Source: Myxococcus llanfairpwllgwyngyllgogerychwyrndrobwllllantysiliogogogochensis (GTDB lineage: Bacteria; Myxococcota; Myxococcia; Myxococcales; Myxococcaceae). From it: a stretch of DNA of 52,819 nt. Location: the NCBI RefSeq assembly GCF_006636215.1, contig NZ_VIFM01000052.1, positions 1-52,819 of the forward strand. Direction: 5' to 3'. Below the pieces are notes generated by a model that was not told where the DNA came from, did not search any database, and saw nothing but the letters and a program-made list of their open reading frames with translations. Positions within the stretch are counted from its first letter, which is position 1. Every line of letters begins with the position of its first letter. The translations under genes and the position numbers were made by a program. Positions 8,331 to 18,998 of this stretch are shown here, piece by piece.

Positions 8331-8908
8331 TGTTGGGGCGGGGGGCGCGGGCGGCGGGGCGGCTCTTCCGGACGCGACAGGTACAGGTATGCAGTCAGGG
8401 CCAGGAGGGCCGCGACAGCCAGCCTCCGCATCCAGTCCTCGCGCTGCCGAACTGGCGAGGCCTGGTCTTCCCGCGTCGCGGCTTCGAGGCCCGCGGCCAC
8501 CTCGGCACTCACGGCTCGCACCCGACGGCAGACCTCTACCACCGGCACCAGTCCCACGGGCACCGGTGCATCCTCCCGCTCCAACGCCGCCGCGAGCATC
8601 CGCGCCCAGGCCGCTTCCTCCTCGCCCTCCGTCGGATCCCTCGCTGCCGTGCCCAGCCTCATCGCCAGCAACACGGCGGCTCGCAGCAAGCGCACCGAGA
8701 GGGCCTGCTCCGACACCCCGTAGAAGCTCGCGCAGGCCTCCAGGGAGGCCCCTGAGACGAGCCGGCGACTCAGCAGGGCGGCGGGACGGGGCTCCAGCCC
8801 TCTGAGGGCCTGGACGAAGGACGAGGGGGGCAGACGGGAAATGGGCGGCTCGAAAGGTGTCACGGCCGCGCCATCCTCTCCCATCCCCTGGCCGTTTTCT
8901 TGAGGCAC
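8306..8908 (-). CDS. Putative membrane-anchored protein with a sigma-region-4-like helix-turn-helix
   Basis: 200 residues. Residues ~30-85 read like sigma-70 family region 4 (LEPRPAALLSRRLVSGASLE, then FYGVSEQALSVRLLRAAV), the LxxR...LSLEEIA...VSxxxVxxRLxRA pattern of ECF factors. There is no region 2, so it is not a complete sigma factor. A helical middle follows, then one hydrophobic helix (~165-180, AVAALLALTAYLYL) and a Pro/Arg-rich tail. GTG 8908 is chosen because TAGGAG lies 9 bases before it; an in-frame ATG at 8884 would remove eight residues. Possible roles include a membrane-tethered regulator or an anti-sigma-like partner. The assignment rests on pattern only. Confidence 0.65.
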   Translation of the reverse strand: MPQENGQGMGEDGAAVTPFEPPISRLPPSSFVQALRGLEPRPAALLSRRLVSGASLEACASFYGVSEQALSVRLLRAAVLLAMRLGTAARDPTEGEEEAAWARMLAAALEREDAPVPVGLVPVVEVCRRVRAVSAEVAAGLEAATREDQASPVRQREDWMRRLAVAALLALTAYLYLSRPEEPPRRPRPPPQQQLAPDAG

Positions 8909-8935
8909 GTGGCCACGCTCCTACACTCCCAGGCC

Positions 8936-10048
8936 ATGTTGCGACCTGTTGCACTGCTCCTGCTCCTGCTCGCTCCCCCGCGTTCACTCGCGGTGGAGAC
9001 CCTGCGCATCGCCATCGAGGACACGGGAGTGGAGGTGCGCATCAGCGGGCGCGGACTTGGCTTCGGCGTGGACAGCGAGGAGGCCACCTTCGTGCCCATC
9101 CCCTCCGATGTCGCCACCGTCCGTCGGAAGGCAGGCCGGCTCGAGGTCAACGGGGCACCCGTCATCGGAGACTCCGTCCGCTTCCGCGCGGGTCTGAGCC
9201 CCTCTGACGACGCGGGGAGCGCTCCGGGTGAACAGCCGCTCAAGGCCGGCAGCGCCCAGGTGCGCGGTGATGTCGTCGTGCGTCCATTTCGCGACGGGCT
9301 CCAGCTCATCAACGTCATCTCCCTCGAGGACTACCTCGCGGCGGTGCTCGGCAGCGAGATGCCGGTCTCCTTCCCGCCCGAGGCCCTCAAGGCCCAGGCC
9401 ATCGCCGCGCGCACCTATGCCCTCCAGAAGAAACTGGAGAGCTATAGCAACGCGTTTCATCTCGGCAGCAGCGTGCTCCATCAGGTGTATGGCGGCGTCA
9501 ACCGCGAGGACCCCCGCACCCGCGCCGCCGTCGACGCCACCCGAGGGCAGGTGCTCACCTACGAGCTCGCCCCCATCGAGGCCTACTTCCACGCCTCCTG
9601 TGGCGGTCGCACCGAGTCCGGACAGGACGCCCTCCACCGTGACTTGCCCTACCTCCAGCCCGTCGACTGTCCGTGCGGACGCCTGCCCGCGAGCCGCTGG
9701 TCCGCCTCCATGTCGGACACCGAAATCAAGGCCGCCCTCAAGCGCCCCGCCCAGGGCATGAAGGTGTCCGCGCGCACGCCCACCCGCCGTGTCACCCGCA
9801 TCACCATGGGCGATGGCAGCACGGTGGACGGCGTGGAGCTCCGCCGCAGGCTCGGCTACACGCGCCTCAAGAGTCTCGACTTCGAGGTGGAGCGAACCGA
9901 CCACGGCTATGTGTTCTCCGGTCGCGGCTATGGCCACGGGGCCGGGCTCTGCCAGTGGGGCGCCAAGGCGCTCGCCGACAAGGGCAGGGGGTACCTGGAA
10001 ATCCTCACCCACTACTACCCCGGGGCCGAGCTCCAACAGCTCTACTGA
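8936..10048 (+). CDS. SpoIID/LytB-domain peptidoglycan lytic protein
   Basis: 370 residues with an N-terminal signal peptide (MLRPVALLLLLLAPPRSLA). The SpoIID domain core is present: SLEDYLAAVLGSEMP, then FPPEALKAQAIAARTYAL, FHASCGGRTES, and C-terminal GRGYGHGAGLCQWGA, all diagnostic of the family. In Bacillus, SpoIID cleaves glycan strands as a lytic transglycosylase, with the Glu of the EMP segment catalytic. Many Gram-negative bacteria carry such proteins for envelope remodelling. It lies 60 bases before queA and may share its transcript. ATG 8936 gives the cleanest signal peptide. Confidence 0.9.
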   Translation: MLRPVALLLLLLAPPRSLAVETLRIAIEDTGVEVRISGRGLGFGVDSEEATFVPIPSDVATVRRKAGRLEVNGAPVIGDSVRFRAGLSPSDDAGSAPGEQPLKAGSAQVRGDVVVRPFRDGLQLINVISLEDYLAAVLGSEMPVSFPPEALKAQAIAARTYALQKKLESYSNAFHLGSSVLHQVYGGVNREDPRTRAAVDATRGQVLTYELAPIEAYFHASCGGRTESGQDALHRDLPYLQPVDCPCGRLPASRWSASMSDTEIKAALKRPAQGMKVSARTPTRRVTRITMGDGSTVDGVELRRRLGYTRLKSLDFEVERTDHGYVFSGRGYGHGAGLCQWGAKALADKGRGYLEILTHYYPGAELQQLY

Positions 10049-10108
10049 CGTCCCCTTCGTCGGCGCGCTTTCCGCGGCGGCGCGGGGGCTGCTACAAGCG
10101 CCAACCCC

Positions 10109-12408
<2,300 letters not shown>

Positions 12409-12442
12409 GCGACCGGATGGAATCCCGAGTTCCCGCGTTCAC

Positions 12443-12471
12443 TTGCTCACATGGGGACCCCTTGCTAAGAG
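12443..12471 (+). promoter_or_regulatory. Candidate promoter of yajC-secD-secF
   Basis: TTGCTC (12443-12448), a 17-bp spacer and TAAGAG (12466-12471) preceded by TGC, giving an extended -10 look, lie in the 142-base gap after tgt. The match is weak. The following sequence is rich in short G/C runs that could fold in the leader. Confidence 0.3.
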
Positions 12472-12550
12472 GGCCCCCTTTCAGGATGGGTCCTTCGGGT
12501 AGTGTGGGGGGTCCCCCATCCCAAGCCTTCCTCAACCGACGAGGCAGTCT

Positions 12551-12907
12551 GTGGCTGAGAGCTTTTTGATGCTGGCGCAGGCCGGGGGCGGGACCAACCC
12601 GCTGAACACCCTGGCTCTGCTCGTGGGACTGGTGGCGATCATGTACTTCGTCATGATCCGCCCTCAGCAAAAGCAGATGAAGGAGCACCGCACGCTGCTC
12701 ACTTCGCTCAAGAAGGGCGATGAAGTGGTCACCTCGGGCGGCATGCTCGGGAAGATCCACCTCGTCGAAGAGCGGACCGTGACGGTGGAAGTCGCCAGTG
12801 GCGTGCGCATCCGCATCCTGAAGACGTCCATCAGTGCCAAGGGCACGGTGGCTGAGGGGCCCGCGCAGGCGGCGCCCGCCGAAGAGAAGAAGAAGGAGGA
12901 GAAGTAA
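12551..12907 (+). CDS. yajC: Preprotein translocase auxiliary subunit YajC
   Basis: 118 residues with one N-terminal transmembrane helix (~20-38, LALLVGLVAIMYFVMIRPQQ), the FxxIRPQQKxxKEH motif, the GDEVVTSGGMLGKI segment typical of YajC, and a charged Ala/Glu/Lys tail. YajC binds the SecDF complex in the inner membrane. The start is a GTG. The stop codon is directly followed by the secD ATG. Confidence 0.95.
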   Translation: MAESFLMLAQAGGGTNPLNTLALLVGLVAIMYFVMIRPQQKQMKEHRTLLTSLKKGDEVVTSGGMLGKIHLVEERTVTVEVASGVRIRILKTSISAKGTVAEGPAQAAPAEEKKKEEK

Positions 12908-14680
12908 ATGGACCGCGGCTGGTGGTGGAAGTTTGGACTGATTGTCGCGGTGACGCTGGGGACCATCTGGTTCCTGATTCCGTCGTATTACTCGCTGGTG
13001 GTCATGGACCGTGCCCAGCGCAATGACCTGGCGGCGCTGCAAGCGCGGCTTCCCGCCTGGGCGCCTCCCGCGAAGTACCGGCTCAATCTGGGCCTGGACC
13101 TTCAGGGCGGCATCCACATGGTCATGCGCGTGGACACCAAGACGGCGCTCCAGAAGCGGACCGAGCGCCGGGGCCAGCAGATCGCCACGTACGTCGCCGA
13201 CAAGAAGCTCGGCGAGGTCACGGCGGAGACGGATCCAGAGAAGCTCCAGCTCACCTTGACCGCGAAGGACCCGGCGACCATGGACGCCATCGAGAAGGAC
13301 GTCCTGGCGACCTTCGGGGACTTCAAGCGGGTCAACCGCGATGGCGCGACGCTGGTGCTGTCGCCCGACGAATCCCAGGTGAATCGCTTCCGTGAGGAAG
13401 CGGTCGACCAGGCGATGCTCGTCATCCGCCGCCGCATCGACAAGTGGGGCGTCGCCGAAGTCGACGTGCGCAAGCTCGGCACCGACTCCATCCAGATTTC
13501 GCTGCCCGGCCGCAGCAACCCGGAGCAGGCCAAGGAGCTGGTCGGCACCACCGCGCAGCTCGAGTTCCGGATGGTGGACGACACCAACCCGCAGTTCTTC
13601 GCGCAGCTGTTCCAGTCCAACCCGCCTCCGGCCGGCAGCGACATCACCGTGTCGGAAGAGGGTGGCTTCCCGCAGCTGCAGAGCGCCTCGCGTGACGCGC
13701 TCCTGAAGTACACGGAGGGCAAGGTTCCGGAGAACCGCCAGGTCGTCACCGAGTGCATCGCGAACCCGCTGAGAAAGAACGAGTGCTCGTCCTACCGGAC
13801 GTACCTGCTGGACAAGGTCGTGCCGCTGACGGGCGAGAGCCTGGCGGGCGCGGACGCGTCGGTGAACCAGATGAACGAGCCGGAGGTGAACATCGCCTTC
13901 GACCCGGCGGGCGCGCGCGAGTTCGAGAAGCTGACCGAGGCGGGCGTGGGCCGTCGCATGGCCATCGTGCTGGACGACAACGTCCACACGGCGCCGAACA
14001 TCAACGAGAAGATCGGCGGAGGCCGTGCCCGCATCACCATGGGTCGCATGGGGGCTCGCTCCCACGACGAGTGGCTGGGCGAGGCGCAGACGCTGGCGCT
14101 GGTGCTCAAGGCGGGCGCGCTGCCCGCGCCGGTGACGGTGGGTGAGATTCGTCAGGTGGGCGCGAGCCTGGGTGACGAACTCATCAAGAAGGGCGGCCTC
14201 GCGGTGCTGGTCGGCCTGGGCCTCGTGCTCCTCTTCATGGGGCTGTACTACCGCAAGGCGGGGCTCATCGCGGACATTGCCCTGGTCCTGAATGGTCTGC
14301 TCATCCTGGCGGGCCTGGCGTTCTTCAACGCGACGCTGACATTGCCGGGCATCGCCGGGTTCGTGCTGACGTTGGGCGTCGCGGTGGATGCCAACGTGCT
14401 CATCAACGAGCGCATCCGTGAGGAGTTGAGCCACGGCAAGTCGGCCAAGGCGGCCGTGGACCAGGGCTATGACCGCGCCTTCTGGACCATCTTCGATGCA
14501 CACGTGACGGCGCTCATCGCCGGCTTCATCCTGTTCTTCACGGGCACCGGACCGATTCGGGGCTTCGCCACCACGCTCATCGTGGGGCTGTTGGCCTCGC
14601 TGTTCACGTCCATCGTGGTGACTCGCGTCATCATGACCTACTTCGTCCACGGCCGTAACGCGCAGTCGGTGTCGGTCTGA
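12908..14680 (+). CDS. secD: Protein translocase subunit SecD
   Basis: SecD and SecF use the proton gradient to complete export through SecYEG. This 590-residue protein has an N-terminal helix (~8-28), the LNLGLDLQGGIHMVMRVD motif, a large periplasmic P1 domain and five C-terminal helices including VLTLGVAVDANVLINERIREE, the RND-like signature with the conserved Asp. GGAGGAG lies 7 bases before the ATG inside the end of yajC, so translation is probably coupled. Confidence 0.97.
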   Translation: MDRGWWWKFGLIVAVTLGTIWFLIPSYYSLVVMDRAQRNDLAALQARLPAWAPPAKYRLNLGLDLQGGIHMVMRVDTKTALQKRTERRGQQIATYVADKKLGEVTAETDPEKLQLTLTAKDPATMDAIEKDVLATFGDFKRVNRDGATLVLSPDESQVNRFREEAVDQAMLVIRRRIDKWGVAEVDVRKLGTDSIQISLPGRSNPEQAKELVGTTAQLEFRMVDDTNPQFFAQLFQSNPPPAGSDITVSEEGGFPQLQSASRDALLKYTEGKVPENRQVVTECIANPLRKNECSSYRTYLLDKVVPLTGESLAGADASVNQMNEPEVNIAFDPAGAREFEKLTEAGVGRRMAIVLDDNVHTAPNINEKIGGGRARITMGRMGARSHDEWLGEAQTLALVLKAGALPAPVTVGEIRQVGASLGDELIKKGGLAVLVGLGLVLLFMGLYYRKAGLIADIALVLNGLLILAGLAFFNATLTLPGIAGFVLTLGVAVDANVLINERIREELSHGKSAKAAVDQGYDRAFWTIFDAHVTALIAGFILFFTGTGPIRGFATTLIVGLLASLFTSIVVTRVIMTYFVHGRNAQSVSV

Positions 14681-14706
14681 GACCGGCGGGAGCCCGGTAA
14701 ACTGCC

Positions 14707-15876
14707 ATGCAGATCCTCAAGAACAAGACGAACATCGACTTCATCGGCAAGCGCAAGCCGGCCATCTTCATCTCCACCCTCGTCAACCTCGCCATCCTGG
14801 TGGGCATCGCCACGGTGGGGTTCAACTACGGCGTGGACTTCGCCGGCGGCACGGTGGTGGAGCTGAAGTTCGACCACTCCATCAGCGCGGCGGAAGTGCG
14901 TGAGCGCGCCCAGAAGGGCGGCCTGCACGACGTGAGCGTGCAGAACATCGGCGGAGCCTCGGAGAACGCCTTCCTGCTTCGCATGGGCGGCGTCACCCAG
15001 CTCAACGAAGAGAACGCCGCGAAGGCCAAGACGGCCATCGAGGCCCTGGGCACCGTCCGCAATGTCTACTCGGACCTCGCCAACGGCATCATCAACTTCC
15101 GCTCGGCCACCCCGCTGACTGCGGAGCTCATCAAGAGCGCGGTGGAGGGGTCTGGCACCGGCGTGCAGGAGGTCCGTGTCCTGGGCGAGTCCCAGGGCGG
15201 CACCGGCGTCGACTACCAGGTCGTCGCCAGCGGCATGGCGGACAAGGTGAACTCCGCGCTCAAGGCGGGCCTGGAGAAGCCGGACTTCGAGCAGCGCCGC
15301 GTGGACTACGTCGGTCCGCAGGTGGGCAAGCAGCTGCGCAACCGCGGCGTCATGGCGCTGCTGTACTCGATGGTGGCCATCCTCATCTACGTGGCGTTCC
15401 GGTTCGACTTCAAGTTCGGCCCGGGCGCGCTGCTCGCCATGCTCCACGACGTCATCATGGTGGCGGGCTACTACCTGGTGAGCCGCCGCGAGTTCAACCT
15501 CACGGCCATCGCCGCGCTGCTGACCATCGTCGGCTACTCGGTGAACGACACCATCGTCATCTACGACCGCATCCGCGAGGACATGGCCAAGTACAAGGGC
15601 AAGCCGCTGGCGGAGGTCATCAACATCGCCATCAACGACACGCTCGGCCGCACCATCCTCACGTCCGGCACGACGGCGTTGTCGCTCATCGGTCTGCTCA
15701 TCTTCGGCGTGGGCGAAATCTTCGACTTCGCCATGGCGATGCTCGTGGGCATCCTCGTCGGCACCTACTCCTCCGTGTACATCGCCAGCCCGCTCACCAT
15801 CTGGCTGGACGAGCGCGCGGCGGCGAAGGAAGGCCGTCACGGCGACGGCATGAAGCAGGAGCCGAAGGCGGCGTGA
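14707..15876 (+). CDS. secF: Protein translocase subunit SecF
   Basis: 389 residues with an N-terminal helix (~18-38), the NYGVDFAGGTVVELKF motif and the C-terminal helical bundle with TIVGYSVNDTIVIYDRIRED, the SecF counterpart of the RND signature. There is an extra ~80 residues of P1-type sequence (~100-200) compared with short SecF proteins, but the length is ordinary for this phylum. It lies 26 bases after secD in one operon. Confidence 0.97.
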   Translation: MQILKNKTNIDFIGKRKPAIFISTLVNLAILVGIATVGFNYGVDFAGGTVVELKFDHSISAAEVRERAQKGGLHDVSVQNIGGASENAFLLRMGGVTQLNEENAAKAKTAIEALGTVRNVYSDLANGIINFRSATPLTAELIKSAVEGSGTGVQEVRVLGESQGGTGVDYQVVASGMADKVNSALKAGLEKPDFEQRRVDYVGPQVGKQLRNRGVMALLYSMVAILIYVAFRFDFKFGPGALLAMLHDVIMVAGYYLVSRREFNLTAIAALLTIVGYSVNDTIVIYDRIREDMAKYKGKPLAEVINIAINDTLGRTILTSGTTALSLIGLLIFGVGEIFDFAMAMLVGILVGTYSSVYIASPLTIWLDERAAAKEGRHGDGMKQEPKAA

Positions 15877-15917
15877 CGTACCCCGCCTGACTCCCGCTCG
15901 CGGGAGCCGGACGCGAT

Positions 15918-15962
15918 GAGGGCCCTGGTCTCCCACGTGGAGGCAGGGCCCTCGTTGTTTTT
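15918..15962. terminator. Strong terminator after secF
   Basis: GAGGGCCCTG (15918-15927) pairs perfectly with CAGGGCCCTC (15944-15953) and is followed by GTTGTTTTT. It lies 17 bases before the stop of the convergent gene and may work in both directions. Confidence 0.8.
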
Positions 15963-15978
15963 CAGGCGGGTGTGCGTG

Positions 15979-16578
15979 TCAGAAGCGCGCGCCCAGCGTC
16001 ACCGAGGCGTCGAGCAGGCCACCGTCGGTGTCCTCGTCCAGCGCGTCATTCGCGAAGCCGTTGTCGAGCAGCACGCGCCAGGTGGCGCGGACGCCCGCGG
16101 TCAGCGCTCCGCTGTTGAACTCCACGCCCGCGGCCAGCGGCACTTCTTCCATGGTGTCGGAGTCGTAGAGGCCGCCGCCGATGCCGCGCACGTCCACATA
16201 CGAGAGGCCGAAGCCCGCGCCTACGAAGGGCCGCACCGCCGTGAGGAAGGGCGGGGAGACCTTCACCAGCGCGCTGCCGCCCTGCCGGACGATGGAGGGG
16301 CCGTCATCCAGGAGTCGGATGTCGTCGATGCCGTTCTGCGAACCCTCGTAGCCGAGCTCGAACCCGATGAACGTGGTGGGCTGCACGTTGAGTGTGAGGC
16401 CCCATGCCGGACCGGTGTTCGTGAGATCTCCCAGGTTGCCCGTGTAATCGCCCAGGCCGCCCTTGAGGAACACGTTGACGTCGCCTCGCTTGCCCGGCTT
16501 GCGTTCTTGCGCCGAAGCCGTGCCTGTGGCGAGCAGCGCGAGCGCCAGCGCGCCGACCTGGATACCCTTTGCAGCCAT
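15979..16578 (-). CDS. Outer-membrane beta-barrel protein (OmpA-barrel-like)
   Basis: 199 residues with a signal peptide ending TGTASAQ. The rest is alternating hydrophobic/polar strands: GDVNVFLKGGLGDYTGN, GLTLNVQPTTFIGFELGYEG, RPFVGAGFGLSYVDV, and a terminal aromatic residue (VTLGARF) as needed for barrel assembly. The pattern suggests an 8-stranded barrel. ATG 16578 is chosen because GGGAGG lies 7 bases upstream and the signal peptide begins there. Function unknown. Confidence 0.82.
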   Translation of the reverse strand: MAAKGIQVGALALALLATGTASAQERKPGKRGDVNVFLKGGLGDYTGNLGDLTNTGPAWGLTLNVQPTTFIGFELGYEGSQNGIDDIRLLDDGPSIVRQGGSALVKVSPPFLTAVRPFVGAGFGLSYVDVRGIGGGLYDSDTMEEVPLAAGVEFNSGALTAGVRATWRVLLDNGFANDALDEDTDGGLLDASVTLGARF

Positions 16579-16721
16579 GCGGTCCTCCCTGTCAGGTGGT
16601 GTGCAATCAAGCTGTGCACCGGGTGACCGACGCGCTCCCCACCGGCAGACGACAGGGCAAGCGCACGCCTGAACGCCTGAGCAGGAAGGGAAATGTCGTG
16701 CCCAAGGTTGGACTTTCCTCG

Positions 16722-16733
16722 TCAGACGTCTGA
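16722..16733. promoter_or_regulatory. Perfect 12-bp palindrome upstream of recJ
   Basis: TCAGACGTCTGA is self-complementary and lies about 70 bases before the recJ GTG, in the gap shared with the divergent outer-membrane gene. A TTGGAC precedes it. It could be a dimeric repressor site; no known box is recognised. Confidence 0.4.
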
Positions 16734-16804
16734 GGTACTGTCGGACTGTCAAGATTTCGTCCCGGCCACGGAGGAGTCCCGGTGGCCGAGGAGGGGAGCT
16801 GCGA

Positions 16805-18517
16805 GTGCGGTGGTTGCTTCCAGACGTGGTCGAGGAGGAGGTGGGGTCGCTCGCTGGGGAGCTGTCGCTCCATCCGCTCGCGGCGAGGGTGCTGCTGCAC
16901 CGCGGTTACCGGACGCCTGAGTCCGCCTCCGCGTTCCTGTCGGACCGTCTGGCGGACCTGCCAGACCCCTTCCGGATGAAGGGCATGGTGGCGGGCGTGG
17001 AGCGGCTGGTGCGTGCACTGCACCGGCGCGAGAAGGTGACGCTGTACGGCGACTATGACGTGGATGGGGTGTGCTCCACGTCGCTGATGTTCCTGTTCCT
17101 GAAGGAGCTGGGCGTGCCGCCGGCCACGTACATCCCCCACCGGCTGGACGAGGGCTACGGCCTCAACATGTCCGCGGTGGAGCGCATCGCCGCGGATGGC
17201 ACGCGGGTGCTGGTGACACTGGATTGCGGCATCACCTCCGTGGCGGAAATCACCCGCGCGAAGGAGCTGGGGCTGGACGTCATCGTGGTGGACCACCACA
17301 CGGTTCCTCCCACGCTGCCTCCCGCCGTCGCGGTGCTCAACCCGCATCAGCCCGGCTGCGAGTACCCCACCAAGGCCCTGTGCGCCGCGGGCGTGGCCTT
17401 CAACCTCTGCATGGGCCTGCGCAAGCGGCTTCGCGACGATGGCTACTTCGCCACCCGCAAGGAGCCCAACCTCCGCGCCATGATGGACCTGGTGGCGATG
17501 GCCACCGTCGCGGATGTGGTGCCGCTCACCGGCGCCAACCGCATCCTGGTGACGCACGGCCTCCAGGAGCTCACGGCCGCCCGCCGTCCGGGGGTGCGCG
17601 CGCTGAAGGAAGCCGCGGGCATGGACCCGGACACGACCATCACCGCGGGCCAGGTGGGCTTCCGCCTGGGGCCTCGCATCAACGCCGCGGGACGGCTGCA
17701 TGACGCGTCCCTGGGACTCCAGCTGCTCTGTTCGGAGTCCTTGGAGTCGGCGCGCTCACTGGCCTCGGTGTTGGACCGGGCCAACGCGGAGCGGCAGGGA
17801 ATCGAGAGCGGCATCCTCACGCAGGCGCTGGCCCAGGCCGAGGAGCGCAAGGATGCGCGCGGCTTCGTGCTCTACGACGAGGGCTGGCACCCGGGCGTCA
17901 TCGGCATCGTCGCCTCGCGCGTGGTGGAGCGCTACCACCGGCCCACCGTCATGGTGGGCGTGAAGGACGGGGTGGGGAAGGGCTCGGCGCGCAGCATCGA
18001 GGCCTTCCACCTCTACGACGCGCTCAGCGGGTGCTCGGAACTGCTCACGAAGTTCGGCGGTCACAAGCACGCCGCCGGCCTCACCATCGACGCGGACAAG
18101 CTGCCCGCGCTGCGCGAGGCGTTCGAGAAGATCGCCTGGCAGCGCCTCACCCCCGAGGACCTCATTCCCCGCTGCCGCGTGGACGCGGTGGTGAGCGCCC
18201 GGGAGCTGGATGCGACGGCCGTGGAGGCCCTCCAGCGCCTCGGCCCCTTCGGCCAGGGCAATCCCGAGCCGGTGCTGGTGCTTCGCCACCAGGTGGCCCG
18301 CTCACGCGTGCTGCCGGCCAAGGCGGCGGGTGGCAGCGGTCACCTCAAGCTGGCGCTGGCGGACGCACCGGAGCTGGACGCCATCGGCTTCGGCATGGCG
18401 GACCGCGTGAGGATGGTGGATGGGCCGGTGGACCTGGCCTTCCAGGCGGGCTTCGACACCTTCCGAGGTCAGCGAAAGCTGTCGCTGCGCCTCAAGGACG
18501 TGCGCGTCGCCGCGTAA
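16805..18517 (+). CDS. recJ: Single-stranded-DNA-specific 5'-3' exonuclease RecJ
   Basis: RecJ degrades 5' single strands in recombination and mismatch repair. The 570-residue protein carries the DHH phosphoesterase motifs: YGDYDVDGVCST, LVTLDCGIT, VDHH (~161-164), the DLVAMATVADVVPL segment, GPRINAAGRL, and C-terminal DHHA1 motif GGHKHAAG, then an OB fold. The start is GTG 16805 with GGGGAG 7 bases before it. Confidence 0.97.
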   Translation: MRWLLPDVVEEEVGSLAGELSLHPLAARVLLHRGYRTPESASAFLSDRLADLPDPFRMKGMVAGVERLVRALHRREKVTLYGDYDVDGVCSTSLMFLFLKELGVPPATYIPHRLDEGYGLNMSAVERIAADGTRVLVTLDCGITSVAEITRAKELGLDVIVVDHHTVPPTLPPAVAVLNPHQPGCEYPTKALCAAGVAFNLCMGLRKRLRDDGYFATRKEPNLRAMMDLVAMATVADVVPLTGANRILVTHGLQELTAARRPGVRALKEAAGMDPDTTITAGQVGFRLGPRINAAGRLHDASLGLQLLCSESLESARSLASVLDRANAERQGIESGILTQALAQAEERKDARGFVLYDEGWHPGVIGIVASRVVERYHRPTVMVGVKDGVGKGSARSIEAFHLYDALSGCSELLTKFGGHKHAAGLTIDADKLPALREAFEKIAWQRLTPEDLIPRCRVDAVVSARELDATAVEALQRLGPFGQGNPEPVLVLRHQVARSRVLPAKAAGGSGHLKLALADAPELDAIGFGMADRVRMVDGPVDLAFQAGFDTFRGQRKLSLRLKDVRVAA

Positions 18518-18536
18518 TCTGTTCGTCAGTGAGTGA

Positions 18537-18564
18537 GGGCCCGCGGTGTTTCACCCGCGGGCCC
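18537..18564. terminator. Hairpin between convergent recJ and YHS genes
   Basis: GGGCCCGCGG (18537-18546) pairs perfectly with CCGCGGGCCC (18555-18564) around an 8-base loop. There is no T tract, but it occupies the gap between two convergent stops. Confidence 0.6.
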
Positions 18565-18572
18565 CGGAAGTC

Positions 18573-18818
18573 CTACGCCAGTCCCCAGCGCACCCGGCCC
18601 GGCGTCATCAGCGCGCCGACGCGGGCCAGCTCGTTGAGACGGAAGCGCTCGGCTTGTCGCTCGAAGGCATGGCGGCACCGTTCCGAGCAGAAGAAGTAAC
18701 GGCGCTTCTTGTACTCCGAGGATGGCTGGCCATCCGGTGTCTCCAGCTGCTTGCCGCACACCGGGTCCCAATGCTTCCCCTGGCCTTGGCCCTGTCCCTG
18801 CCCCTGCACGCCCTTCAT
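18573..18818 (-). CDS. Small YHS/TRASH-type metal-binding protein
   Basis: 81 residues. A QGQGQGQGQG linker follows the start, then DPVCGK, a short spacer and YFFCSERCRHAFER, the Cys-x(n)-CSxxC arrangement of YHS domains, which bind metal ions in heavy-metal ATPases and related proteins. The remaining ~25 residues are charged and unassigned. The frame stays open upstream to 18962, but ATG 18818 has GGGAGGCGAGG directly before it and removes a non-conserved extension. It may be a metal sensor or chaperone. Confidence 0.78.
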   Translation of the reverse strand: MKGVQGQGQGQGQGKHWDPVCGKQLETPDGQPSSEYKKRRYFFCSERCRHAFERQAERFRLNELARVGALMTPGRVRWGLA

Positions 18819-18998
18819 GCCTCGCCTCCCCGCCCTGGGGCCCCACGCCCATTCCCGACGGTGGCTACAAGCAGGGCATATGCCAACCCCCAACTCCCCG
18901 GAATGCCGAGGAGCGGGGGGCCGCACGAAGGGCCGGAGGCGGAAAAACTTCCACCCGTTCACGCTCCTTGCGGGGAAGGAGCGGTCGGGAAGTGTTCT

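Noticed and set aside
12409..12550. Possible preQ1 riboswitch between tgt and yajC
   Set aside because: A preQ1 riboswitch would be expected before the queuosine genes rather than after them, and I see no aptamer-like structure. Only short G/C-rich palindromic pieces are present.
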